The notes below the pieces were generated by a model. It was not told where the DNA came from and did no database searches. It was given only the letters and a program-made list of their open reading frames with translations. Position numbers and translations under genes: made by a program. DNA of 64,000 bases from contig CAWHWS010000002.1 in assembly GCA_963833115.1 (NCBI GenBank), positions 2,046,001 to 2,110,000 on the forward strand, in the 5' to 3' direction. The stretch is from Hasllibacter sp963833115. Lineage in GTDB: Bacteria; Pseudomonadota; Alphaproteobacteria; Rhodobacterales; Rhodobacteraceae. The first letter of the stretch is position 1, and every line of letters begins with the position of its first letter. Shown here piece by piece: positions 1 to 8,246 of this stretch.

Positions 1-147
1 CTCGCCCGTCCGGCCGTTGTGCATCCGCACGCGGCGGATATCTCCGGCCCCGCGCAGGAAACCCGCCGCGTTGGTGTAGTTCGGCGCGGCCATCACGGCG
101 GTCGCGGCGAAGGCTCCGAGAAGGCCCCGTCTCGTCATCGAAGTCAT
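1..147 (-). CDS. DUF882 (YcbK-like) peptidase M15 family protein, N-terminal part
   Basis: Only the first 49 codons are inside the window; the rest lies beyond base 1. The translation begins MTSMTRRGLLGAFAATAVMA, a twin-arginine-type signal (TRRGLLG followed by a hydrophobic stretch). It continues to RMHNGRTGE, which matches the start of the mature domain of YcbK/DUF882 proteins (a hydrophobic-basic strand ending in HTGE-like residues). Family members resemble zinc D-Ala-D-Ala peptidases of the M15 group and are exported. It is transcribed away from the L,D-transpeptidase at 463, so the two form a divergent cell-wall pair. The family call rests on a short fragment. Confidence 0.6.
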   Translation of the reverse strand, partial: MTSMTRRGLLGAFAATAVMAAPNYTNAAGFLRGAGDIRRVRMHNGRTGE

Positions 148-462
148 GGTATGCCTGTCCCCGTGTCGGTGTTCCCCGCACGGCCCCGCGCGTGTTCGCG
201 TTCGGCGCCGCAGTCGCTCGATAGGGGATTTATGGCATGAGCCCCGCGGTCCCGGAACCGGAGGGTTAAAATGGTTCCTAATTTCCGCCGAGATTGGCGG
301 AACTCCGCCTGGATGGCGCCATGGTTCGCTGCTATCGTTGGACAAGTCCCTGCGCGGGTGTGGCTTTTCTGTCGCGGGCCAGCCATTGACGTCGGTTTGC
401 GTGGTAACCGTTGCGGCCGCGCGTCAGTGTTCGATTCGATTACACCGCCGGAGCGCCGCCGC
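148..462. other. Divergent intergenic region between two cell-wall genes
   Basis: No gene is supported in these 315 bases. The frame of the transpeptidase stays open back to base 271, but the translation there has no signal peptide and no domain. The region must hold the promoters of the DUF882 gene (minus) and the transpeptidase gene (plus). The AT-richest part is around 266-286. A perfect 7-bp inverted repeat lies at 283-302. Confidence 0.6.
283..302. promoter_or_regulatory. Inverted repeat, possible operator
   Basis: TTCCGCC at 283-289 and GGCGGAA at 296-302 are exact inverted repeats separated by 6 bases. They sit in the divergent promoter region of the DUF882 and L,D-transpeptidase genes. 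No known regulator is assigned. It could be an operator or a chance match in GC-rich DNA. Confidence 0.25.
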
Positions 463-2106
463 ATGCCGATTCTGTCCCTCCTTCGCAGCCTCTCGCTCGC
501 GGCCCTCGTCGCGGCGGGGCCCGCCTTCGCGGAGGGGGCCCTGCTCGCAGGTGTGACAGGGTACAAGCTGGCGGTCGCCGAAGGGGTGGGGCGCGGCACC
601 GGCGAGCGGGGCGAGGCGGTCGCCGCCTTCTACCGCGCGCGCGGTTTCGAGCCGCTCTGGACCACGGGCGACGACGCGGGCCGTGCGCGCCTCGGCGCCC
701 TGCTCGCCGCGATGTCCCGCGCGCCCGATCACGGCCTGCCCGCCGCGCGATTCGATCCCGAGGCCTTGCGCGCGCGCATCGTCGGCGCCCGCACGGGGGC
801 GGAGATCGGCGCGCTAGAGGTCGAGATCACGCAGGCTTATCTCGCGCTCGCGGGCGCGCTGTCCTCCGGCCTGACCGACCCTGGCCGGATCGACGGCACG
901 GTGATGGTGCGCTCGGTGATCCGCCGGGACCCCGCTCTCCTGCTGCGGCGGATGGAGGGGGGCGATCCGGTCCGGGCGCTGCGCGATCTCGCGCCGCGCT
1001 CGCCGGAATACGTCCGCCTGATGGGGCATAAGAAGCGCCTCGCGACCGCCGTTCGCCGCGGCGGCTGGGGTCCGGCGGTGGAGGCCGACCGCCTGGACGA
1101 GGGCGCCTCGGGGCCGCAGGTGGTGGCCTTGCGCGACCGGCTGCGCGCGATGGGGCACATGGGCCGGTCCGTCTCGCCCCGCTTCGACGCGGCGCTGGCC
1201 GCGGGGGTAGCCTCCTTCCAGTCCGCCGCCGGCCTCCGGGTCGATGGCGTCGCCGGGCCGGAGACGATCCGCGCGATCAACGTGCCCGCGCAGGCGCGCA
1301 TGGGCCAGGTCCTCGTCGCGATGGAGCGCGAACGCTGGATGAACGCGCCCCGGGACGGCCGCGTGATCTGGGTCAACCTGCCCGATTTCAGCGCGACCAT
1401 CCTCGACGACGGGATCGAGACCTTCCGCACCCGCTCCGTGATCGGCAAGGCGGAGGCCGGGCGCTACACGCCCGAGTTCTCCGACGAGATGACCCATATG
1501 GTCGTCAATCCGAGCTGGTACGTGCCCCGCTCGATCGTCGTGAACGAGTATCTGCCGCAGCTCCGCGCGAACCCCGGCGCGCTCTCGCACATGCGCCTGA
1601 CCGACCGGAACGGGCGCGCGGCGAACCGCGGCGCCGGCTTCGCGCAGTACACGGCGCGCAGCTTTCCCTTCGCGATGCGGCAGCCGCCGGGGCCGGGCAA
1701 CGCGCTGGGGCTGGTGAAGTTCATGTTCCCAAACAAGTACAACATCTATCTCCACGACACGCCGTCCAAGTCGCTCTTCGACCGCGAGGTGCGGGCCTTC
1801 AGCCACGGGTGCATCCGGCTGCACCGGCCATTCGACTTCGCGCACGCCCTCCTCGCCCCGCAGGAGGACGACCCGGAAGGTGCCTTCGCGCGCATCCTGA
1901 ACACGGGCGCCGAGCGGCGCGTCGATCTGGACGCGCCCGTGCCGGTGCACATCGTCTATCGCACGGCGTTCACCGACGCGAAGGGCGGGCTGCATTTCCG
2001 GCCAGACGTCTACGGCCGGGATGCCAAGGTGCTGGACGCCCTGCGCGCCGAGGGGGTGGACCCCCTCCTCTTGGCCCGCGCCGCGCCGGCGGGCCGCGCG
2101 GGCTGA
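463..2106 (+). CDS. L,D-transpeptidase (YcbB/LdtD type)
   Basis: 547 residues. L,D-transpeptidases form 3-3 cross-links in peptidoglycan (or attach proteins to it) in the periplasm. The ATG at 463 is chosen because it gives a signal peptide (MPILSLLRSLSLAALVAAG...AFA); the frame upstream is open but not protein-like. A peptidoglycan-binding_1 domain lies near residues 210-270 (repeats around LDEGASGPQVVALRDRL). The YkuD catalytic domain follows, with the signature SHGCIRL at residues 447-453 and the nucleophile Cys450. The overall size and order (N-terminal scaffold, PG-binding, YkuD) match the YcbB class. lpxD starts 5 bases after its stop, so the two may be cotranscribed. Confidence 0.88.
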   Translation: MPILSLLRSLSLAALVAAGPAFAEGALLAGVTGYKLAVAEGVGRGTGERGEAVAAFYRARGFEPLWTTGDDAGRARLGALLAAMSRAPDHGLPAARFDPEALRARIVGARTGAEIGALEVEITQAYLALAGALSSGLTDPGRIDGTVMVRSVIRRDPALLLRRMEGGDPVRALRDLAPRSPEYVRLMGHKKRLATAVRRGGWGPAVEADRLDEGASGPQVVALRDRLRAMGHMGRSVSPRFDAALAAGVASFQSAAGLRVDGVAGPETIRAINVPAQARMGQVLVAMERERWMNAPRDGRVIWVNLPDFSATILDDGIETFRTRSVIGKAEAGRYTPEFSDEMTHMVVNPSWYVPRSIVVNEYLPQLRANPGALSHMRLTDRNGRAANRGAGFAQYTARSFPFAMRQPPGPGNALGLVKFMFPNKYNIYLHDTPSKSLFDREVRAFSHGCIRLHRPFDFAHALLAPQEDDPEGAFARILNTGAERRVDLDAPVPVHIVYRTAFTDAKGGLHFRPDVYGRDAKVLDALRAEGVDPLLLARAAPAGRAG

Positions 2107-2111
2107 GGCGG

Positions 2112-3203
2112 GTGGCCGCCGCCCGGCCGCTGTCGGAGATCGCGCGAGCGCTCGGCGCCCGCCTCGAGGGCGATGGCGACATCCCCATCGCGGGCGCGGC
2201 CGAGCCGGCCTCGGCCGGACCGACCGACCTCGCCATGGCGATGTCGGAGCGCTACGCGCAAGGCCTGCGGGAGGGCCGGGCGCGCGCCGCGATCCTCTGG
2301 GACGGCGCGGACAGGACCGCCTACGGCCTGGAAGGCGCGCTCTTCGTCCCGCGGCCGCGGGTGGCGATGGCGGGGGTGACCCGCGCGCTCGATTCCGGTC
2401 CGGACATCGCGCCGGGCGTGCACCCGACGGCCGTGATCGACCCCTCCGCCCGCATCGGCGAGGGGGCGGCGATCGGGCCGTTCGTGGTCGTGGGCGCCGG
2501 CGTGCGCCTCGGCCGCGACGCGCGCATCGGGCCGCACGCCTCCATCGCCGCGGGCGCGAGCCTCGGGGACGGATGCCTCCTGCACGCTGGCGTGCGCATC
2601 GGGCGGGACGTGCGCATCGGCGACGACTTCGTCGCGCAGCCGGGCGCGGTGATCGGCGGTGACGGGTTCTCCTTCGTCACGCCGGAGCGCTCGCGCGTCG
2701 AGGCGATGCGCGAGGCCCTCGGCGAGGCCGACGCCGCCGAGCAGAGCTGGACCCGCATCCATTCGCTCGGCTCGGTGGAGATCGGCGACGACGTCGAGGT
2801 CGGGGCCAACGCGACCGTCGACCGCGGCACGATCCGGGCGACGCGCATCGGCCGCGGCACCAAGATCGACAACCTCGTGATGCTCGGCCACAACGTGACC
2901 GTCGGCGAGGATTGCCTCTTCGCGAGCCAGGTCGGCGTGGCGGGCAGCACCCGGATCGGCAACCGGGTCGTCCTGGGCGGCAAGGTCGGGGTGAGCGACA
3001 ACATCGTCGTGGGCGACGACGTCGTCGCGGGCGGCGGGACCAACATCTACACCACCGTGCCGGCCGGGCGGGCCATCCTCGGCTCGCCGGCGGTGAGGAT
3101 CGAGCAGCAGATCGCGATCAACAAGGGCCTGCGGAGGCTGCCGCGGCTGTTCGCGGACGTCGCCGCGCTCAAGGCGCTTCAAAAGCCTCCCGCGGGCGAC
3201 TAG
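2112..3203 (+). CDS. lpxD: UDP-3-O-acylglucosamine N-acyltransferase
   Basis: 363 residues starting at GTG 2112. LpxD adds the N-linked 3-hydroxyacyl chain to UDP-3-O-acylglucosamine using acyl-ACP, the third step of lipid A synthesis, in the cytoplasm. An N-terminal uridine-binding domain (PLSEIARALGARLEGDGDI...) is followed by a left-handed beta-helix of hexapeptide repeats from about residue 105 to 330. The catalytic-His region reads MLGHNVTVG, as in LpxD. The usual place for lpxD, between bamA/skp and fabZ, is empty in the second lipid A operon of this window (20401-21510). This copy is therefore probably the functional one, relocated next to an ACP and a ketosynthase. Confidence 0.92.
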   Translation: MAAARPLSEIARALGARLEGDGDIPIAGAAEPASAGPTDLAMAMSERYAQGLREGRARAAILWDGADRTAYGLEGALFVPRPRVAMAGVTRALDSGPDIAPGVHPTAVIDPSARIGEGAAIGPFVVVGAGVRLGRDARIGPHASIAAGASLGDGCLLHAGVRIGRDVRIGDDFVAQPGAVIGGDGFSFVTPERSRVEAMREALGEADAAEQSWTRIHSLGSVEIGDDVEVGANATVDRGTIRATRIGRGTKIDNLVMLGHNVTVGEDCLFASQVGVAGSTRIGNRVVLGGKVGVSDNIVVGDDVVAGGGTNIYTTVPAGRAILGSPAVRIEQQIAINKGLRRLPRLFADVAALKALQKPPAGD

Positions 3204-3213
3204 ATCGCGGGCC

Positions 3214-3501
3214 ATGACCGCGATGCCCGCCGACCCCTTCGCCGACGAGACCGGCGCCCGCGTGCGCGAGATCCTCGCCGAGCACGCGATGGTCGCGCCG
3301 GAGGAGGTCTCCGCGGATGCCTCGCTTGAGGGGCTCGGCATGGACAGCCTCGGATTGATGGAGAGCATCTTCGCCATCGAGGAGGCCTTCGGGATCGAGA
3401 TCCCGTTCAACGCCAACCTGCCCGGCGACGCGGCCTTCGACGTCTCGTCCGTGGCCGGGATCGTCGATGGCGTGCGGCGGTTGCGGGGCGACCGGACCTA
3501 G
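3214..3501 (+). CDS. Acyl carrier protein (dedicated, non-housekeeping type)
   Basis: 95 residues. It carries the 4'-phosphopantetheine attachment motif GMDSLGLMES with Ser45, preceded by an acidic helix typical of acyl carrier proteins. It is longer and more divergent than the housekeeping AcpP, which is normally found next to fabF and fabD. It lies 10 bases after lpxD and its stop abuts the GTG start of the ketosynthase. This points to a dedicated ACP for one acyl product, perhaps a lipid A acyl chain by analogy with rhizobial AcpXL; that role is inferred from position only. Confidence 0.85.
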   Translation: MTAMPADPFADETGARVREILAEHAMVAPEEVSADASLEGLGMDSLGLMESIFAIEEAFGIEIPFNANLPGDAAFDVSSVAGIVDGVRRLRGDRT

Positions 3502-4710
3502 GTGCACCGCGTCGTCATCACCGGGGCGGGCACGATCAACCCGCTCGGCCGGGGCGTGCCGGCGACGATGGCGGCCCTGCGCGAAGGGCGGTGCGCGATC
3601 GGCCCGCTCGACGTCCCCGACGTCGAGCGCCTGACCACGCGGATCGGCGCGCAGGTGCGCGGGCACGAACCGGGCGCCATCTGGGACCGGCAGCGCCTGG
3701 CCCTCTACGACCGGTTCACGCAGTTCGCCCTGATCGCGGCGGCGGAGGCGGTGGCGCAGTCCGGACTGACCTTCGAGGGCGAGCTGGCCGAGCGGTCGGG
3801 CGTGGTCCTCGGCACGTCGGGCGGCGGGCTCACGACGCAGGACGAGAGCTATCGCGCCGTCTTCGAGGGCGGGAAGAACAGGGTGCACCCGTTCACGGTG
3901 CCGCGCCTGATGGCGAACGCCGCCTGCAGCCACGTCTCGATCGAGCACGGGCTGAGGGGGCCATCGTTCACGGTGTCTACCGCCTGCGCCTCCTCGAACC
4001 ACGCGATGGCGCAGGCCTTCGCGCTGGTGCGCTCGGGCGCGGCGCCGGCGATGCTGACCGGCGGATCGGAGGCGATGTTCTGCTTCGGCGGGATCAAGGC
4101 CTGGGAAGGTCTGCGCGTGATGAGCCCGGACGGATGCCGCCCGTTCTGCGCCACGCGGTCCGGCATGGTGCAGGGCGAGGGCGCGGCGGTGTTCGTCTTC
4201 GAGGAGCGCGGCCGGGCGATGGCGCGGGGGGCCGAGATCCTGGCGGAGGTCGCGGGGTCCGCGATGTCGTCGGACGCCGGGGACGTAGTGATGCCGGCGA
4301 GCGAGGGCGCGAGGCGGGCGATGGACGGCGCCCTGAGGGACGCGGACGTCGCGCCGGAGGCGGTCGGTTACGTCAACGCGCACGGGACCGGCACGGCGGC
4401 GAACGACCGCACCGAATGCGCGGCGATCCGGGGCGTGTTCGGCGCGCATGCCGATCGGCTCATGGTGTCATCGACCAAGTCGATGCACGGGCACCTGATC
4501 GGCGGGACCGGCGCGGTCGAGCTCCTGGCCTGCATCATGGCGCTGCGGGACGGGGTGATCGCGCCGACGGTCGGCTATGTCGCGGCCGACCCGGACTGCG
4601 ACCTCGACGTTGTGCCGAACGTCGCGCGCGAGGCGCGGGTGGAGGTCGCGCTGTCCAACGCCTTCGCCTTCGGCGGGCTCAACGCGGTCCTGGCCCTGCG
4701 CGCGGCCTAG
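3502..4710 (+). CDS. Beta-ketoacyl-ACP synthase (FabF-like)
   Basis: 402 residues beginning with GTG directly after the ACP stop codon. This is a condensing enzyme of the thiolase fold. The active-site cysteine is in STACASSNHA, the first histidine in NAHGTGTAANDRTE, and the second in KSMHGHLIGGTGAVE, so the Cys-His-His triad of elongating ketosynthases is complete. Expected role: decarboxylative condensation of malonyl-ACP with an acyl-ACP primer. Coupling to the upstream ACP and lpxD suggests it serves a special acyl chain rather than bulk fatty acid synthesis. No dehydratase or reductase is present in the cluster, so those steps would need housekeeping enzymes. Confidence 0.9.
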   Translation: MHRVVITGAGTINPLGRGVPATMAALREGRCAIGPLDVPDVERLTTRIGAQVRGHEPGAIWDRQRLALYDRFTQFALIAAAEAVAQSGLTFEGELAERSGVVLGTSGGGLTTQDESYRAVFEGGKNRVHPFTVPRLMANAACSHVSIEHGLRGPSFTVSTACASSNHAMAQAFALVRSGAAPAMLTGGSEAMFCFGGIKAWEGLRVMSPDGCRPFCATRSGMVQGEGAAVFVFEERGRAMARGAEILAEVAGSAMSSDAGDVVMPASEGARRAMDGALRDADVAPEAVGYVNAHGTGTAANDRTECAAIRGVFGAHADRLMVSSTKSMHGHLIGGTGAVELLACIMALRDGVIAPTVGYVAADPDCDLDVVPNVAREARVEVALSNAFAFGGLNAVLALRAA

Positions 4711-4803
4711 GCGCTCCCGCCCCTCTCGGCCTCCGGCCTGCGAGGGTTGGGCCGGGCCTCGCCTCCGGCATCGGCGCGCCTGCGGCGGGCGGGGGCCGGC
4801 GCC

Positions 4804-6936
4804 CTATTCGGCGACGATCTCGATGACCGGCTCCATCGCGGCGAACTCGGCGTCGGACAGGTGGCACTTGATCTGATGGCCGGCGGCGAGCGTCTTCTGC
4901 GGCGGGACCTCCGTCTCGCACAGATTGCCCGGCACGCGCGACTTCCAGTTGCAGCGCGTCTGGAACGGGCAGCCGGGGGGCGGGTTCATCGCGGAGGGGA
5001 TGTCGCCTTCGAGGACGATGTGCTTTTTCTTGACTGACGTATCGGCAATCGGGACCGCGGAGAGGAGCGCCTCGGTATAGGGGTGATAGGGCGGGGCGAA
5101 GACCTGATCGGTCGTGCCGAGCTCGACGACGTGGCCGAGATACATGACCATGACCCGGTCCGAGAGGTAGCGCACGATCGAGAGGTCGTGGGAGATGAAG
5201 AGCAGCGTCGTGCGGTGCTCGCGCTGGATCTCCATCAGGAGGTCGGTCACCGCGGCCTGGACCGACACGTCGAGGGCGGAGACCGGCTCGTCCGCGACGA
5301 CGATGCGGGCGTCCCCGGCGAAGGCCCGCGCGATGCCGACGCGCTGCTTCTGCCCGCCCGAGAGCTGGCGCGGCATGCGGGTCGCGAACTCGCGGGGCAG
5401 CTTCACGAGGTCGAGGAGCTCCAGCATCCGGGTCTCGCGGGCGGCGTCGCTGTCGCCGATGCCGAAGATCTCGAGCGCGCGCACGATCTGCCGGCCGACG
5501 GTCATGGAGGGGTTGAGCGTGTCGAACGGATTCTGGAACACCATCTGCACGTCGGCGATGGTCTGGGTGTCGCGGTCCTGGATCGCGACGTCCTCGATCG
5601 AGCGGTTGTCGAGGGTGATGGCGCCGCTCGTCGCGGTCTCCAGCCCCATGAGGACCTTGGCGAAGGTGGACTTCCCGCAGCCGGATTCGCCGACGATGGC
5701 CAGCGTCTCGCCCTCGCGGGCCTCGAAGCTGAGGGTCTCGTTGGCCTTGACGACCTTCTTGTCCTTGCCGCCGAAGAGCGCGTTGGCGGAGACCTCGTAG
5801 TATTTCCGCAGGTCCTCCATCTTGAGGACGACGCGGCCGGGCTCGGTCTTCTCCCTGGTGATCGCGGCGGCCATCGGCGCGTTCCAGTCGATCTCGTCCC
5901 AGCGCAGGCAGCGGGTGCCGTGGCGGTCGCCGGCGGGGACGTCGTACATCGGGATGTCCTTGGCGTCGCAGCGGCCGGCCTCGAAGTAGTCGCAGCGGGG
6001 GCCGAAATTGCAGCCCGGCGGGCGCTCGTGCGGCAGGGGGAAGTTGCCGGGGATGGCGACGAGCGGGCGCGAGGTCTTGTTCGCCGTGGGCAGGGGGATC
6101 GAGCGGAACAGGGCCTGGGTATAGGGGTGCTTCATGTCGTCGAACACGTCGGCGATGCGGCCCGTCTCCACCGCCTCCCCGGAATACATGACGCACAGGC
6201 GGTCGCAGGTCTCCAGGATGAGGCCCAGGTTGTGCGAGATGAACAGCATCGAGGTGCCGTACTTGACGCCGAGCTCCTTCACGAGCTGGACGATCCCGGC
6301 CTCGACCGTGACGTCGAGCGCGGTGGTCGGCTCGTCGAGGATGAGCAGGGCGGGCTTCGACATCAACGCCATGGCGATGACGATGCGCTGCTGCTGGCCG
6401 CCGGAGAGCTGATGGGGGTAGCTCTCCAGGATGCGCTCGGGGTCCGGGAGCTTTACGTCGGTCACGACCTGGAGGGCCATGGCGCGGGCGTCCTCGGCGG
6501 AGGTGCCCTCGTGGATCATCGGCACCTCCATGAGCTGCCGGCCGATCCGCATGGCGGGGTTCAGGGAGGCCATTGGCTCCTGGTAGATCATCGCGATCTC
6601 GGAGCCACGGATGCCGCGCAGCTCCTCGGCGGACATGGCGCCGAGGTCGCGGCCCTTGAACTTGATCGAGCCGCCGACGATCTTCCCATTGACGCCAAGG
6701 TCTTGCATGACGCCGAGCGCGACGGTGGACTTGCCGCAGCCGGATTCGCCGACGAGGCCCATCGCCTCTCCGGGCATGACCTTGCAGGAGAAGTCCATGA
6801 CCGCCGGGATCTCCCGCAGGCGGGTGAAGAAGCTGATCGAGAGGGCGTCGATCTCCAGGATGGGGCCGTCATAGGCGTTCGCGGCGCGGGCGGCGGCGGC
6901 GGGATCGGCGGCCGGGGCGGTCATCGTGTCGGTCAT
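4804..6936 (-). CDS. Peptide-type ABC transporter, fused tandem ATPase (DppD-DppF-like)
   Basis: 710 residues with two complete ABC ATPase domains in one chain. Walker A GESGCGKST occurs at residues 63-71 and again at 416-424. ABC signatures are LSGGQQQR and LSGGQKQR. Each half ends with the Cys-containing oligopeptide-transporter C-terminal segment (CNFGPRC and CPFQTRC). Each is about the size of a separate DppD or DppF, so the gene is a natural fusion of both subunits. It energises import by the two permeases at 7038-9320 with the binding protein at 9455-11137. A 102-base gap containing a tandem repeat separates it from the permease gene upstream. The substrate is not evident. Confidence 0.93.
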   Translation of the reverse strand: MTDTMTAPAADPAAAARAANAYDGPILEIDALSISFFTRLREIPAVMDFSCKVMPGEAMGLVGESGCGKSTVALGVMQDLGVNGKIVGGSIKFKGRDLGAMSAEELRGIRGSEIAMIYQEPMASLNPAMRIGRQLMEVPMIHEGTSAEDARAMALQVVTDVKLPDPERILESYPHQLSGGQQQRIVIAMALMSKPALLILDEPTTALDVTVEAGIVQLVKELGVKYGTSMLFISHNLGLILETCDRLCVMYSGEAVETGRIADVFDDMKHPYTQALFRSIPLPTANKTSRPLVAIPGNFPLPHERPPGCNFGPRCDYFEAGRCDAKDIPMYDVPAGDRHGTRCLRWDEIDWNAPMAAAITREKTEPGRVVLKMEDLRKYYEVSANALFGGKDKKVVKANETLSFEAREGETLAIVGESGCGKSTFAKVLMGLETATSGAITLDNRSIEDVAIQDRDTQTIADVQMVFQNPFDTLNPSMTVGRQIVRALEIFGIGDSDAARETRMLELLDLVKLPREFATRMPRQLSGGQKQRVGIARAFAGDARIVVADEPVSALDVSVQAAVTDLLMEIQREHRTTLLFISHDLSIVRYLSDRVMVMYLGHVVELGTTDQVFAPPYHPYTEALLSAVPIADTSVKKKHIVLEGDIPSAMNPPPGCPFQTRCNWKSRVPGNLCETEVPPQKTLAAGHQIKCHLSDAEFAAMEPVIEIVAE

Positions 6937-6977
6937 CGGGGGGTCCCTTCGGACAAGTATTTCCTACGTCACCGGGG

Positions 6978-7027
6978 ATGCGCATCCCATGCACGGGCCA
7001 TGCACATCCCATGCGCATGGCCCGTGC
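6978..7027. repeat. 11-bp tandem repeat element, copy A, with a hairpin
   Basis: Four head-to-tail 11-mers run from 6978 to 7021: ATGCGCATCCC, ATGCACGGGCC, ATGCACATCCC, ATGCGCATGGC. Within them GCACGGGCCATGC (6991-7003) and GCATGGCCCGTGC (7015-7027) form a perfect 13-bp inverted repeat with an 11-base spacer. A 29-base stretch (6978-7006) is identical to 49675-49703 in the liv-type operon. The element sits between the permease stop (7038) and the ATPase start (6936). A hairpin here could stabilise or terminate mRNA, or bind a protein on one DNA face; none of this is proven. Confidence 0.75.
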
Positions 7028-7037
7028 GGTCCGGTCA

Positions 7038-8210
7038 TCAATCCCTCAGGCTCTCCTCGCGCAGGCCGTCGGCCAGCAGGTTCAGGCCGAGGACCAGGCT
7101 CATCAGCGCGAGCGCGGGCGGCAGGGCCGGGTGGAGGTAGATGGAGAGCAGCTTGCGCCCGTCGTTGATCGTGGAGCCCCAGTCGGGGGATTCGGGCGAG
7201 AGGCCGAGGCCGAAGAAGCCGAGCGTGCCGAGGAGGATCGTCGTGTAGCCGATCCGCAGGCAGAAATCGACGATGAGGGGGCCGCGCGCGTTGGGCAGGA
7301 TCTCCCACAGCATGATGTACCACGCGCCCTCGCCCCGGGTCTGGCCGGCGGCCACGTAGTCCCGGGATTTGATGTCGAGCACGATGCCGCGCACGATCCG
7401 GAACACGGTGGGCGAGTTCACGAACACGACCGAGACGAACACCACCAAGAGGTTCCCCGGCATCGAGATGATGCCGAGCGGGTCCGCGTCCCAGGCGATG
7501 CCGAGATAGAACCAGCCGCCGATCAGCACCGTCACCGCGATGTAGATGTTCCGCTTCCGGGGGTCGGTGTGGAACCGGCTGTTGAAGAGGATGACGAGGA
7601 ACACGATCGGGAAGAGGAAGAGGACCGCCGCCATGTAGATCGGGATGCCCGTCTCCACGATCTCGGGGGTGACGAGGAGATAGAAGAGCAGGATCACCGG
7701 GAAGGCCAGGATGAGGTTGGCCAGGAAGCTCAGGAAGGTGTCCAGCTTGCCGCCGTAATAGCCCGCCGGCAGGCCCAGGACGATGCCGACCATGAAGGCG
7801 AAGAGGGTGGCGAAGGGGGCGATCTTGATCACCTCCCAAGAGCCCTCGACCATGCGGGAGAAGACGTCCCGCGCGAGGTTGTCGCCGCCCAGGAGGTAGT
7901 AGGGGTAGAGCCCGTCCTCGAGCGCGTTCGGCACCGCCGCGCCCGGCGGCTCGTTCTTGAGGCCCGAGACCTGCAGCAGCGCGCCATGGGTGACGACGAA
8001 GCCCATCGCCCCGAAGATCGCGGTGTAGACCCAGAACATGACGAGGCCGAAGCCGATCATGCCGATCGGGCTGTCGAAGAGCTTGCCGTAGAGGCCGAGC
8101 CGCCGCTTGAAGACGATGGAGACGGCGAAGGTGGCGATCAGCGCGATCCAGACCGGCAGGAAGCGGCCCAGGATGCGGATGGTGATCTCAAGAAAGCCGA
8201 TCGGTTCCAT
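7038..8210 (-). CDS. Peptide-type ABC transporter permease (DppC-like)
   Basis: 390 residues, strongly hydrophobic, with about eight membrane segments. It has the BPD_transp_1 cytoplasmic loop in the C-terminal third (around AAGQTRGEGAWYIMLWEILP) that contacts the ATPase, and the typical tail FGLGLSPESPDWGSTINDGR of DppC/OppC proteins. It is longer than a typical DppC (about 300) because of an extended N-terminal region and extra hydrophobic segments in the middle (near residues 190-240). It follows the DppB-like gene by 36 bases in the same operon. Confidence 0.9.
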   Translation of the reverse strand: MEPIGFLEITIRILGRFLPVWIALIATFAVSIVFKRRLGLYGKLFDSPIGMIGFGLVMFWVYTAIFGAMGFVVTHGALLQVSGLKNEPPGAAVPNALEDGLYPYYLLGGDNLARDVFSRMVEGSWEVIKIAPFATLFAFMVGIVLGLPAGYYGGKLDTFLSFLANLILAFPVILLFYLLVTPEIVETGIPIYMAAVLFLFPIVFLVILFNSRFHTDPRKRNIYIAVTVLIGGWFYLGIAWDADPLGIISMPGNLLVVFVSVVFVNSPTVFRIVRGIVLDIKSRDYVAAGQTRGEGAWYIMLWEILPNARGPLIVDFCLRIGYTTILLGTLGFFGLGLSPESPDWGSTINDGRKLLSIYLHPALPPALALMSLVLGLNLLADGLREESLRD

Positions 8211-8246
8211 GTCAGCGGACTCCTGTGATGGCGAGGACGGGCACGG

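Noticed and set aside
271..462. An N-terminal extension of the L,D-transpeptidase starting at ATG 271
   Set aside because: It would bury the signal peptide that begins at 463 and has no protein-like features.
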